In this document: positions 18,808 through 27,660 of the stretch, one piece after another
Layout of the letters: each line of letters begins with the position of its first letter
Position numbering within the stretch: the first letter of the stretch is position 1
NCBI GenBank assembly: GCA_902526645.1
Contig: CABZLS010000002.1
Location: 1 to 64,000 of the forward strand
Direction of reading: 5' to 3'
Origin: an uncultured Pelagibacteraceae bacterium
Lineage (GTDB): Bacteria > Pseudomonadota > Alphaproteobacteria > Pelagibacterales > Pelagibacteraceae
DNA length: 64,000 nt
Made by a program: the position numbers and the translations under genes
The notes under the pieces: generated by a model
Told to the model about the DNA's origin: nothing
Database searches by the model: none
The model's input: the letters and a program-made list of their open reading frames with translations, nothing else

Positions 18808-20729
18808 TCCTCATATTCTGGTTGTTTGTTTGATTGTTGATCTTTAGACTTGTACACATTGGCTGTAACATCTGTAGATTTCACATCATTGACATTTTCA
18901 GCCCTTTGGATTGATTTTGATCTGCAGTAATAAAGGCTTTTTAAGCCTTTTTTCCAAGCGTCAAAATGAATTTTATGTAATTCTCTTTTATGAACGTCAG
19001 CTGGTAAAAATAAATTTACTGACTGAGCTTGCGATATAAATGGTGTTCTATCTCCGCTTAACTCAATAATCCAATTTTGGTTTAATTCAAAAGCAGTTTT
19101 AAAAACATCCTTTTCTAAATCTGTTAAAAAATTTAAATGTGATACTGAACCTTGGTTAGTTGTAATAGTTGACCAAGTTTCATCATCATTTTTACCATGA
19201 CTCTCTAAAATTTCTTCAAGATATCTGTTTCGAACATTAAATGATCCAGACAAAGTTTTATGAGTATAACTATTTGCTGCGATCGGTTCTACTCCAGGAG
19301 AGGCGCCTCCACAAATAATAGAAATAGATGCAGTAGGAGCTATTGCTGTTTTATTTGAAAATCTTTCTTTATAACCATATTCAGCAGCATCTGGACAAGC
19401 TCCTCTTTCTTCAGCTAAATCTTTTGATGCCTGGTTAACTTTCTCATGAATATTTTTAAATATTTTTTTATTCCACGATTTGGCCATCACCGATTCAAGC
19501 GGAATTCTTTTTTGTTGTAAAAAAGAATGAAAACCCATAACTCCAAGACCAACACTTCTTTCTCTTTCAGCAGAATATTTCGCATCTTTAAATTGTTCAG
19601 GAGCTTTATGTATAAAGTCTGATAGAACGTTATCTAAAAATCTCATAACATCACTAATCATGTTAGGATCATCTTTCCATTCTTCATATTTTTCTAAATT
19701 TAAAGATGATAAACAACAAACAGCAGTCCTATCATTTCCATCTTTATCTACTCCTGTTGGTAAGGTTATTTCGCTGCAAAGATTTGAGGTTTTAACTGTT
19801 AAATTTGCTAACTTATGATGTTGCGGAATTTGTCTGTTGACTGTATCTATATAAATTATGTAAGGTTCACCTGTTTCTATTCTAGCTGTTAAGAGTCTTA
19901 TCCATAAATTTCTGGCTGATATAGTTTGTTGAATACTTCCATCAGCTGGACTTTTCAGCGCCCATTGCTCATCCATCTCAACAGCTCTCATAAATGCATC
20001 TGAAACTAATACTCCGTGATGTAAATTTAAAGCTTTTCTGTTGGGATCACCGCCTGTTGGCCTTCTCATCTCAATAAATTCTTCTATCTCTGGATGATCG
20101 ATTGGAAGATAGCATGCTGCAGAGCCTCTTCTTAATGATCCTTGGCTAATTGCCATCGTTAAAGAATCCATAACTTTTATAAATGGAATTATTCCTGAAG
20201 TTTTTCCAACTCTACCAATTTTTTCTCCTATAGATCTTAAATTACCCCAATAACTTCCTATACCACCCCCTTTAGCAGCTAACCAAACGTTCTCACTCCA
20301 AAGATCAAGAATGCCTCCTAAACTATCTGATGCTTCATTAAGAAAACATGAAATAGGTAAACCTCTTTTTGTTCCACCATTAGATAAAACTGGAGTAGCC
20401 GGCATAAACCAAAGGTTACTTATATAATTATAAATTCTTTGTGCATGTAAATTATCATCAGAGTAAGTACTTGCTACTCTTGCAAACAAGTCTTGATAAG
20501 ACTCATTGTGCCCCAAGTATCTATCTTTTAAAGTTGCTTTACCAAAATCAGTTAAATTAGAATCTCTAGATCGATCAATTTTAATAATTATACCTTTATC
20601 ATTTTGAAAAAGTTCAGTTTCATTATTTAAGGAAAACAAATCAGGTCTGTTATTTTTAGATAACTCTTTGACGTTTGGGCTATATTCAGAGACAGCTTTC
20701 TTTAAGGCCTGAGATAGTATTTTATTCAT
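18789..20729 (-). CDS. nrdA: Class I ribonucleotide reductase large subunit
   Basis: Catalytic R1 subunit (646 aa). Active-site cysteines are visible in GLPISCFLN, SNLCSEITLP (radical Cys flanked by Asn and Glu) and VCCLSSLNL. The C-terminal redox pair is in EECLSCQ, the swinging thiols re-reduced by thioredoxin. It is shorter than E. coli NrdA and shows no recognisable N-terminal ATP-cone, so dATP activity control may be missing. The 158-base divergent spacer upstream holds two inverted repeats that may be NrdR sites. Confidence 0.95.
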   Translation of the reverse strand: MNKILSQALKKAVSEYSPNVKELSKNNRPDLFSLNNETELFQNDKGIIIKIDRSRDSNLTDFGKATLKDRYLGHNESYQDLFARVASTYSDDNLHAQRIYNYISNLWFMPATPVLSNGGTKRGLPISCFLNEASDSLGGILDLWSENVWLAAKGGGIGSYWGNLRSIGEKIGRVGKTSGIIPFIKVMDSLTMAISQGSLRRGSAACYLPIDHPEIEEFIEMRRPTGGDPNRKALNLHHGVLVSDAFMRAVEMDEQWALKSPADGSIQQTISARNLWIRLLTARIETGEPYIIYIDTVNRQIPQHHKLANLTVKTSNLCSEITLPTGVDKDGNDRTAVCCLSSLNLEKYEEWKDDPNMISDVMRFLDNVLSDFIHKAPEQFKDAKYSAERERSVGLGVMGFHSFLQQKRIPLESVMAKSWNKKIFKNIHEKVNQASKDLAEERGACPDAAEYGYKERFSNKTAIAPTASISIICGGASPGVEPIAANSYTHKTLSGSFNVRNRYLEEILESHGKNDDETWSTITTNQGSVSHLNFLTDLEKDVFKTAFELNQNWIIELSGDRTPFISQAQSVNLFLPADVHKRELHKIHFDAWKKGLKSLYYCRSKSIQRAENVNDVKSTDVTANVYKSKDQQSNKQPEYEECLSCQ

Positions 20730-20762
20730 TTTTTGTTATTATATATTTTTGTTGTAGCGAAA

Positions 20763-20800
20763 ACAACTACATGTTGTATGCGCTTAGTATTGATATACTA
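20763..20800. promoter_or_regulatory. Two inverted repeats in the nrdA/phosphomutase spacer
   Basis: ACAACTACATGTTGT (20763-20777) and TAGTATTGATATACTA (20785-20800) are near-perfect palindromes whose centres lie about 22 bases apart, roughly two helical turns. They sit 34-71 bases upstream of the nrdA start. Paired 16-base boxes upstream of nrd genes are the usual arrangement for the NrdR repressor, but the sequences match the NrdR consensus only loosely and the spacing is shorter than usual. Confidence 0.4.
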
Positions 20801-20887
20801 AATATTACATAAATCAATAGAACATTTATAGAACATTAGAAAAATAATTCAACTATAAAAATGAGAAAAATGTAGGTAATTAACAGC

Positions 20888-22342
20888 ATGAATCAATCAA
20901 TAAAAATAGACCCATTTGGTTTTAGAGAATATGACGCAAGATGGGTTTTTCAGAAAGATATTAATGAGCTAGGTATCACGAATCTTGGTAAAGGTCTTGG
21001 GACACAAGTTAAAAAACATACCAAAAAAGAAAACCCTAGAATAATAGTTGGACATGATTACAGGTCTTATAGTGAAAAAATAAAAACAGCTCTTAAAAAG
21101 GGTTTAGTTTCAACTGGATGTTTTATTGAAGATGTTGGCTTATCTTTATCACCAATGGTTTATTATGCTCAATTTAATCTAAATGCAGACGCAGTAGCAA
21201 TGGTTACTGCTAGCCATAACGAAAATGGTTGGACTGGAGTAAAAATGGGCATCAAAAAAGGATTAACTCATGCTCCTGAAGAAATGGAAGAATTAAAAGA
21301 AATAACCTTAAATCAAAACTTCGTAAATGGTATTGGAAAAGAAAAAAAAATAGAGAATTTTAATAAAATTTATAAAGAAAATTTAATTAGTAAAAATAAG
21401 ATAAAAAAAAAAATTAAAGCTGTTGTTGCTTGCGGAAATGGTACTGCAGGTATTTTTGCTCCAGATATATTAAGAGGTATAGGTTGTGATGTAATTGAGT
21501 TAGACTGTAATTTAGACTGGACTTTTCCTAAATACAACCCGAATCCTGAAGATCTTGAAATGCTTCATGAAATTGTAAAATCTGTGAAAAATAATAACGC
21601 CGATATAGGTTTTGGATTTGATGGAGATGGAGATCGTGTTGGAGTAATTGACGATAAGGGAAATGAAATATTTTCAGATAAAATTGGCCTACTTATTGCA
21701 AGAAATCTTGCATCCAAACATAGAGCATCTAAATTTATTGTAGACGTAAAATCAACTGGGTTATTTTCAAGTGATAAAATCTTAAAAGAAAATAAATGTG
21801 AAACTATTTTTTGGAAAACTGGACATTCTCATATCAAGAGAAAAGTTCACAATGAAAAAGCCTTAGCAGGATTTGAAAAAAGTGGTCACTTTTTTTTCAA
21901 TCAGCCTCTAGGGTATGGATATGATGATGGTATAAATTCAGCTATTCAAATTTGTCATTTATTAGACGCCCAAAATAAAAAGATGAGTGAATTATACAAA
22001 GAATTACCAAAAACATTTCAATCACCCACCATGGCACCTTATTGCGATGATAAAGAAAAATATAAAGTTGTTAATGAAATTTTAGAAGAAATTCGTAAAT
22101 TGAAAGATAAAAAAATTAAGATTGATAATCAAGAAATTAAAGAAATACTGACTGTAAATGGTGTGAGGTTTTCTTTTGAAGATGGCTCATGGGGTTTAGT
22201 AAGAGCGTCCTCAAACAAACCTTCTTTAGTAGTTGTAACTGAAAGTCCCTCATCAAATGAGAGAAAAATTAAAATATTCGAGTTTATTGATAGTTTACTT
22301 CAACAAACAAAAAAAATAGGTGAATACGATCAAAAAATTTAA
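20888..22342 (+). CDS. manB: Phosphomannomutase/phosphoglucomutase
   Basis: Alpha-D-phosphohexomutase (484 aa) interconverting 1- and 6-phosphosugars for nucleotide-sugar supply. The phosphoserine is Ser109 in TASHNENGW, the magnesium loop is DGDGDR near residue 247, and the sugar-specificity loop GFEKSGHFFF matches the GEMSGH region of PMM/PGM enzymes. A C-terminal phosphate-binding domain contains RASSNKPSLVV. Its TAA directly abuts the convergent stop of the coiled-coil gene. Mannose versus glucose preference cannot be decided from sequence alone. Confidence 0.9.
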   Translation: MNQSIKIDPFGFREYDARWVFQKDINELGITNLGKGLGTQVKKHTKKENPRIIVGHDYRSYSEKIKTALKKGLVSTGCFIEDVGLSLSPMVYYAQFNLNADAVAMVTASHNENGWTGVKMGIKKGLTHAPEEMEELKEITLNQNFVNGIGKEKKIENFNKIYKENLISKNKIKKKIKAVVACGNGTAGIFAPDILRGIGCDVIELDCNLDWTFPKYNPNPEDLEMLHEIVKSVKNNNADIGFGFDGDGDRVGVIDDKGNEIFSDKIGLLIARNLASKHRASKFIVDVKSTGLFSSDKILKENKCETIFWKTGHSHIKRKVHNEKALAGFEKSGHFFFNQPLGYGYDDGINSAIQICHLLDAQNKKMSELYKELPKTFQSPTMAPYCDDKEKYKVVNEILEEIRKLKDKKIKIDNQEIKEILTVNGVRFSFEDGSWGLVRASSNKPSLVVVTESPSSNERKIKIFEFIDSLLQQTKKIGEYDQKI

Positions 22343-23392
22343 TCAATTATCTTGATTTTTTTCATTATCAGAATTTGAAGATGATTGATCATTATAAAAC
22401 TTTTTAATTAACTCTTCCTCTTTAATTTTTTGTTCTTGATCAAACTTGTCTTCCCATTCTTTGATTCTTCTATTTTCCTCTTTGATTCTTTCCTCTTCTT
22501 CAATCTTAGCTTTTAAAGCCAATTCTTTTTCTTCTTCAATTCGCTTTTGTTTTTCCTCTTCTTTTCTTAATTCTTCTTCCCTTTCTCTTTGCTCTTGCTC
22601 TGTTCTTAATCTTTCGCGCTCCGCTGCTTTAATCTTCTCTTCTTTTAATTTAAGTTCTTCCTCTTTTTCTCGTTGAATAGCTTGTTCTTTTATAAGTTGT
22701 CTTTGGAGTTCTTGTTGTCTATCAATTTCTAATTGCCTCAATCTGTTTTCTGTCTCTCTCAATTTTTCCTCTTCATATTTTAACTTTCTAGCGGCTTCTC
22801 TTATTTTTTGCTCCTCATCAAGTCTCTTTTGTCTTTCAATTTCCTTTAATCTAAGTTTTTCTTGCCTTTCTTTTTCCTTTTCTTCTCTTATCTTTTCAAG
22901 CTCAATTTGTTTTGATTTAATTTTTTCCTCTTTTAATTTATTTTTTTCTTCTCTAATTCTTTGCCTTTCTAACATTTTCATTCTTAGCTCTTCTTCTTTG
23001 AGTCTGTGGGTTTCTTCCCTAATTCTTCTTCTTTCCTCGTCTTGTATTTTCTGTTGCTCAATTCTTATTCTTTTTTCCTCTATTTTTTTTCTTTTTTCCT
23101 CATTACGCCTTACCTGTTTTTCATTATCTATAATTAATTTTTTTTGTGCTAGAATTTGTCTTTTTTCCTCTTTTAATTTATTTAGATAATCTTTTTTTTC
23201 TTGTTTTTTTTGTAAAATTTGTGCTCGTTTATCTTCCAACCTTTTTTTCTTTTCAAATTTTATTTTTTCTTTTTTTTTGTTTTCCTTGTATGAGTTATAA
23301 AAATTATCAATTTTTTTTGAAAAATCACTCAGCAAACTTTTGGCACTTTTATTTTTACTAAATATTTTTTTTAGTTCAGATTTTTTACTCAT
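22343..23392 (-). CDS. Long charged coiled-coil protein, function unknown
   Basis: 349 residues made almost entirely of Glu, Lys, Arg, Gln, Leu and Ile. No globular domain, signal peptide or membrane segment is visible. Residues about 40-330 have heptad-like and E/K/R-alternating runs such as EEKRIRIEQQKIQDEERRR and KLKEEKIKSKQIELEKIREE, predicting a very long helix, either a coiled coil or a single alpha helix. The N-terminal 35 residues and the Ser/Asn/Asp-rich tail (YNDQSSSNSDNEKNQDN) are not helical repeats. TolA-like or cytoskeletal scaffolding is possible but not demonstrated. Shadow ORFs opposite it are artefacts of its composition. Confidence 0.75.
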   Translation of the reverse strand: MSKKSELKKIFSKNKSAKSLLSDFSKKIDNFYNSYKENKKKEKIKFEKKKRLEDKRAQILQKKQEKKDYLNKLKEEKRQILAQKKLIIDNEKQVRRNEEKRKKIEEKRIRIEQQKIQDEERRRIREETHRLKEEELRMKMLERQRIREEKNKLKEEKIKSKQIELEKIREEKEKERQEKLRLKEIERQKRLDEEQKIREAARKLKYEEEKLRETENRLRQLEIDRQQELQRQLIKEQAIQREKEEELKLKEEKIKAAERERLRTEQEQREREEELRKEEEKQKRIEEEKELALKAKIEEEERIKEENRRIKEWEDKFDQEQKIKEEELIKKFYNDQSSSNSDNEKNQDN

Positions 23393-23584
23393 TACTAAAT
23401 TTAACTTATAAAGTTTTATTAAATATATTTCATGTGTTTAAAATGAGTTTTAAGGAAATAAGAGATTTAGAAATCTGATACTTTCTCATCGGTTTTATTT
23501 AATTTCAATCGTTGCGTGTATTTTTTTTTAAAAAAAATTCATAAAAAAAAATTATTTCTGCAAGAATCGGTTAGTAGCAAATGA

Positions 23585-23917
23585 ATGATAAAATATTTAA
23601 AATTATATTCTTTTTTATTTTGTTTAATAATGCTTAATAGCTGCGCAACTCCAGGTACAGCTTTTCTTGGTCCAATTTTTACAGGCGCAAAAACTGGAAG
23701 CATTTATCAAGCGTCTTTATCTTATAGCACTGGTAAAATTTTGAATGAATTCAATCCATATATTGACTCAAATATAACCAAAAAAAAGAATAATCTTAAA
23801 AATAATGATTTATTACAAGAATTTCCATATGTAGATAAGAATCCCTTAATTTTAAAGTCTTACAAAATTGATTTAGTTGAATTTTCAGAGTTAATTGAAC
23901 CTGAGCCTCTTCCATAA
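23585..23917 (+). CDS. Small putative lipoprotein
   Basis: A 110-aa protein whose N-terminus MIKYLKLYSFLFCLIMLNSC is a lipoprotein signal: basic residues, a hydrophobic stretch and a lipobox-like LNSC with Cys20. The mature part is short, contains TPGTAFLGPIFTGAKTGSIYQA, a small-residue-rich segment that may be an additional hydrophobic patch, then a polar tail. No known domain is recognised. It is flanked by a 190-base AT-rich upstream spacer in which I see no gene or clear regulatory element, and a hairpin downstream. Confidence 0.7.
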   Translation: MIKYLKLYSFLFCLIMLNSCATPGTAFLGPIFTGAKTGSIYQASLSYSTGKILNEFNPYIDSNITKKKNNLKNNDLLQEFPYVDKNPLILKSYKIDLVEFSELIEPEPLP

Positions 23918-23992
23918 AAATTTTATCAACATTTTTACTAATTCAATTATTACGAGTTATGTTATTTTAACAGAATCATTTATATTGTAGTT

Positions 23993-24033
23993 AAGGGTGG
24001 TAGAGGGAGACTGAAGCCACCCCTTTTTTTTTT
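23993..24033 (+). terminator. Hairpin with T-run after lipoprotein gene
   Basis: GGGTGG (23995-24000) can pair with CCACCC (24017-24022) around a 16-base loop and is followed by ten T residues running into the convergent TSUP gene stop. This looks like a rho-independent terminator for the plus-strand lipoprotein gene. The long loop, which includes GGGAGACTGAAG, is unusual and could alternatively be the 3' end of a small RNA. Confidence 0.5.
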
Positions 24034-24817
24034 ACAAGCCTGAATATCTAAAAACAAAAATTGTACCTACAACATACAAAAAAATACCAAAAAAAACTTG
24101 CAATTTAGTTTTATCAATTTTGTGTGCTGAATTAGCTCCAACTCTAGCCATAAACATAGTGATAGGAATAAAGATTAAAAAAGCAGGAATATTAATAAAA
24201 CCAATGCTTAAAGGTAATTTCGCATTTAATAATGAGCCTGAATAACAAAAACCTATCGCTCCGCACAAAGCAATAATAAAACCAATTGTTGCTGAACTTC
24301 CAATCGCTTTTTTTATAGGATAACCAAAGTATTTTAATATTGGAACATTCATAACAGCACCCCCTATTCCCATTGGAGCAGAAATAAAGCCTGAGATTAG
24401 TCCAAAAACTATTCTGAAGGGTAGTCTAAATTTTTTTTTATTAATTCTTCGTTGATTAGAATTTATTAACAAATATGTACCTAAACAAAAAACCACAATT
24501 GTAAAAAAAACAACTAATGACTTTGTTTTTGCCATTGCTGCAAATGTAGTTCCAAGTAATACTCCAATCACCACAAATAACCCATAAGTTTTAATTATAT
24601 TTTGGTCAACTGAGTTATGTTTATTATGCGTATAAACTGAAACCATTGATGTAGGGATAATAATTGCAAATGAAGTTCCAACGGCTAAATGCATTAAATA
24701 ATTTTTATCAATACCTATTGCTTCAAATAAAAAAAAAAGAAATGGGACTGTTATTAAGCCACCACCTATTCCAAATAAACCCGCAAAAAAACCTACTGGA
24801 AAAGCGGTTAAAATCAT
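24032..24817 (-). CDS. TauE/SafE (TSUP) family membrane transporter
   Basis: Integral membrane protein of 261 aa with about eight hydrophobic segments and the duplicated TSUP signature: GLFGIGGGLITVPFLFFLF near the N-terminus and GFISAPMGIGGAVMNVPIL in the second half. Family members export sulfite, sulfoacetate or other small anions, or take up sulfur compounds. A sulfite-export role would suit an organism with sulfonate catabolism, but the sulfonate island is almost 30 kb away and nothing here fixes the substrate. Confidence 0.88.
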   Translation of the reverse strand: MILTAFPVGFFAGLFGIGGGLITVPFLFFLFEAIGIDKNYLMHLAVGTSFAIIIPTSMVSVYTHNKHNSVDQNIIKTYGLFVVIGVLLGTTFAAMAKTKSLVVFFTIVVFCLGTYLLINSNQRRINKKKFRLPFRIVFGLISGFISAPMGIGGAVMNVPILKYFGYPIKKAIGSSATIGFIIALCGAIGFCYSGSLLNAKLPLSIGFINIPAFLIFIPITMFMARVGANSAHKIDKTKLQVFFGIFLYVVGTIFVFRYSGL

Positions 24818-24857
24818 AAGTAGGATATATATAGTGTATTGGTTAGATATAATTGAG

Positions 24858-25850
24858 TTAAGCAGATTGACCTACAATTCTTTCGACATTTTTATACTTA
24901 ATATTATCCATTATATGATCTATTTTCTGAACATCTGCATCACGAACACACATATTCTCGCTTAAATATCTTTTCCAATGACTAGATCCTGTTTGACCAT
25001 GAAAAAGACCTAAAGTGTGTCTCATAATCTGATTTAATCTAGTTCCTTTCTTTAATTCATCTTTTACATAAGGAATTAAATTTTCTATAACCTCTTGTCT
25101 AGTTAATACATTTTCATTTTTAAAAATTTTTCTCTCAATTTCAGCTAATAAATATGGTGTATGATATGCAGCTCTTCCAATCATAACTCCATCTACTTCC
25201 ATTAAATGTGAATTAATTGCCTCCACTGAAGATATTCCCCCATTAATTATAATTTCTTCATTAGGAAAATCTTTTTTAAGATTATACACGTAATCATATT
25301 TAAGGGGTGGTATATTTAAATTTTGTTTTGGAGTAAACTTACCTAACATTGCTTTACGAGCATGTATTATAAAAGTTTTAATACCTGCAGATTTAAGTAT
25401 GGATATGAAATTATAGAAATTTTCATAATCTTCAACACTATCATAACCTATTCTAGTTTTAATCGTTACAGGAAGGTTTGTAACTGCCTGCATTTTGCTT
25501 AGACAATCTGCTACTAAATTGGGTTCTTTCATAAGACAAGCACCAAATTTATTTTTTTCAACTTTTTTACTTGGACATCCTAAATTTAAATTTATTTCAT
25601 CATATCCAAAATCTTCACCTATTTTACTTGCTTCAGCTAATAACTTTGGTGAAGAACCTCCAATTTGTAATGCTACAGGCTTCTCATTAATATTAAATTC
25701 TAATAGTTTTTTTTTATCTCCTCTACTAATCGCCTCATCAACAATCATCTCTGTATATAAAAGAGAATTTTTAGAGATTAACCTTAAAAAATATCTTTCA
25801 TGACGATCAGTACAATCCATCATCGGTGCTACAGACACTTTTCTATTCAT
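24858..25850 (-). CDS. dusA: tRNA-dihydrouridine synthase DusA
   Basis: FMN enzyme (330 aa) that reduces uridines in the tRNA D-loop. MNRKVSVAPMMDCTDRHERYF is the standard DusA start. NLNLGCPSKKVEKNKFGACLM contains the catalytic Cys loop, and IKTRIGYDS, FIIHARKA and INGGISS line the flavin-binding TIM barrel. A C-terminal helical tRNA-binding domain covers about 245-320 (MRHTLGLFHGQTGSSHWKRYL). The latter segment favours DusA over DusB or DusC. Confidence 0.94.
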   Translation of the reverse strand: MNRKVSVAPMMDCTDRHERYFLRLISKNSLLYTEMIVDEAISRGDKKKLLEFNINEKPVALQIGGSSPKLLAEASKIGEDFGYDEINLNLGCPSKKVEKNKFGACLMKEPNLVADCLSKMQAVTNLPVTIKTRIGYDSVEDYENFYNFISILKSAGIKTFIIHARKAMLGKFTPKQNLNIPPLKYDYVYNLKKDFPNEEIIINGGISSVEAINSHLMEVDGVMIGRAAYHTPYLLAEIERKIFKNENVLTRQEVIENLIPYVKDELKKGTRLNQIMRHTLGLFHGQTGSSHWKRYLSENMCVRDADVQKIDHIMDNIKYKNVERIVGQSA

Positions 25851-25871
25851 AATTTAGCTTTATATTATTTT

Positions 25872-26399
25872 TTATGAGTTTGAAGTATCAGTTTCTTCTA
25901 GATTAGCTTCCGTCTCTTGGTTTTCATTTTCTGAAACTTCATCTAATGAAACTTCTTGATCTTTTTCTTCAGTTCCGGAAGTATTTACTTCAGGCTGAGC
26001 AGTCTGAGATAATTCTGCCAAATCATCTTTTGAAACTTGAATTTTTTCTGGAGCTTTTCTAGCTCTTTTAGATGGTAAAATAGGTGTTCCGCTTTTTGAA
26101 ATTTCTCCTTTGTACAAGCTTTCAAAATCATCACCAATATCTTCATCGTCCTCAGTGCCTTCATCAACTTGCTCAACATGTTTTCTTAATTTATAAACAG
26201 CACTCTCAGTCAAATCTGTAACTTTGACGTTTTCCTCTGCAATCTCTCTTAATGAAATAACAGTGTTTTTATCATTGTCTCTATCAACAGTTGGTTCAAT
26301 ACCTGAATTTAGTTGTGTGGCTCTCTCTTTAGCTACCAGAACTAGTTCGTAAGGACTTTCAACTTTATCAATGCAATCTTCAACAGTTACTCTTGCCAT
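25872..26399 (-). CDS. rpoZ: RNA polymerase omega subunit with long acidic tail
   Basis: The first 65 or so residues ([27 protein letters not shown], then TVISLREIA) are the omega fold that clamps the beta-prime subunit. The protein is 175 aa, longer than the roughly 90-130 aa typical of the family. The extra part is low-complexity and acidic, from [17 protein letters not shown] through a short basic patch ([11 protein letters not shown]) to a Glu/Asn/Thr-rich end. The basal role is polymerase assembly; the tail has no assigned function. It lies upstream of dusA on the same strand. Confidence 0.9.
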   Translation of the reverse strand: MARVTVEDCIDKVESPYELVLVAKERATQLNSGIEPTVDRDNDKNTVISLREIAEENVKVTDLTESAVYKLRKHVEQVDEGTEDDEDIGDDFESLYKGEISKSGTPILPSKRARKAPEKIQVSKDDLAELSQTAQPEVNTSGTEEKDQEVSLDEVSENENQETEANLEETDTSNS

Positions 26400-26443
26400 G
26401 CGGATTATCTACACAGCGAGCTAAAAAAAATCAAGGAGAATTT

Positions 26444-27652
26444 TTAAATATATAGTGGATTTAGCTTATTTCTAACAAAAAACAACAAGACTAAAGATAT
26501 AAAAATGTAGATAAATGACACCATAGCAATTTGCTCAATAGAAAAACCCCTATCAATCAAAAAACCAAATAAAGCTGTCCCAAAAGCAGTGGAAAAAACC
26601 ATCAAAGCTGTGGTTAAAGCTTTAATTGATCCAATAAATTTAACACCATATATTTCAGCCCATGTGGAGGAACCCAAAACATTGGCTAAACCATTAGAAA
26701 TCCCAATTAATCCTAAAAAAATAAAAGATGTAATTGGATTATCAAAATAAAATAAAACTAATGTAGAAAACATCAAGGGTATATTCATAAAGATCAATAA
26801 TTTTCTACTAGTAAATTTATCTATTAAAAAACCAGATCCCAATAAAGTTACAACAGATAATATTGAATAAACCATAAATGATTGAGCAATAACAAAAGAG
26901 CCCCACTCTTTTGCATCAGTAATAAAAGATTGATAAACAAAAACACCAGTTGCAATCCATGGCATTGCAAGCATGTTTAAACAAATAATATAAAATCTAT
27001 AATCTTTAATAACTTCAATTCTTTGCCATTGTTTAATTTCTTTTATTCCAGCATTGTCAAAGTCTACTTGTTCTCTTGTATCAAAATCTAATTTTTTGAT
27101 TAAAAAAAATGATGCCAGTGGTAAAAATATTAAAGTTAAAATAGAGATTGATATCCAAATATTTTGCCAAGCTGTGATTGTAAGTAAATACACTATTAAT
27201 ATGGGCAAAATAAATTCAGCAGTTGAAAGACCAAACCATCCGGCGCTGAGAGCTTTACCCCTAGAAATCGTAAAGTATCTAGTAATAGTTGTTGTTGCAG
27301 TATGAGACATTAACCCTTGCCCAGAAAATCTCATTAAAAAAACAGCTATAAATAAAAACGCTATAGAGGATATATTTGAAAAGAAATAACAAGAAAATGA
27401 TAAAAGTAAAGTTACGTAAAAAGCAAATTTAAAAATATTAATGTCATCAATTTTCTTTCCAACCCAAATTAAAAGAAAACTACTTAATAACGTTGCTGAC
27501 GCATAAATTGAGCCAAATTGTCCATGAGTGATTGAAAGTGTTTCTCTAATACTAGAATTAAACAAACCTAAAAAAAAACTCTGTCCAAAACTAGAAAAAA
27601 ATGTAAAAATAAATCCAAATATAATTACTTTTAAACTTAAGCTATTAAACAT
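26444..27652 (-). CDS. Major facilitator superfamily transporter
   Basis: 402-aa polytopic protein with about twelve hydrophobic segments, such as VIIFGFIFTFFSSFGQSFFLGLF at the N-terminus and MVSFIYIFISLVLLFFV at the end. The MFS inter-helix motif appears as GKKIDDI after TM2, and FLIDKFTSRKLLIF is its counterpart in the second half. The sequence resembles monocarboxylate or sugar-phosphate-type carriers of the oxalate/formate group, but the substrate cannot be told. It diverges from the dehydrogenase at 27661 with only eight bases between the two start codons. Confidence 0.85.
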   Translation of the reverse strand: MFNSLSLKVIIFGFIFTFFSSFGQSFFLGLFNSSIRETLSITHGQFGSIYASATLLSSFLLIWVGKKIDDINIFKFAFYVTLLLSFSCYFFSNISSIAFLFIAVFLMRFSGQGLMSHTATTTITRYFTISRGKALSAGWFGLSTAEFILPILIVYLLTITAWQNIWISISILTLIFLPLASFFLIKKLDFDTREQVDFDNAGIKEIKQWQRIEVIKDYRFYIICLNMLAMPWIATGVFVYQSFITDAKEWGSFVIAQSFMVYSILSVVTLLGSGFLIDKFTSRKLLIFMNIPLMFSTLVLFYFDNPITSFIFLGLIGISNGLANVLGSSTWAEIYGVKFIGSIKALTTALMVFSTAFGTALFGFLIDRGFSIEQIAMVSFIYIFISLVLLFFVRNKLNPLYI

Positions 27653-27660
27653 AAAAAATT

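Noticed and set aside
22446-23361. Plus-strand Ser/Leu/Phe-rich ORFs opposite the coiled-coil gene
   Set aside because: They are the antisense reading of Glu/Lys-rich codons and have no family features.
23393-23584. Possible riboswitch or small RNA upstream of the lipoprotein gene
   Set aside because: AT-rich with oligo-A/T runs, but no stable paired structure or known motif could be traced by eye.
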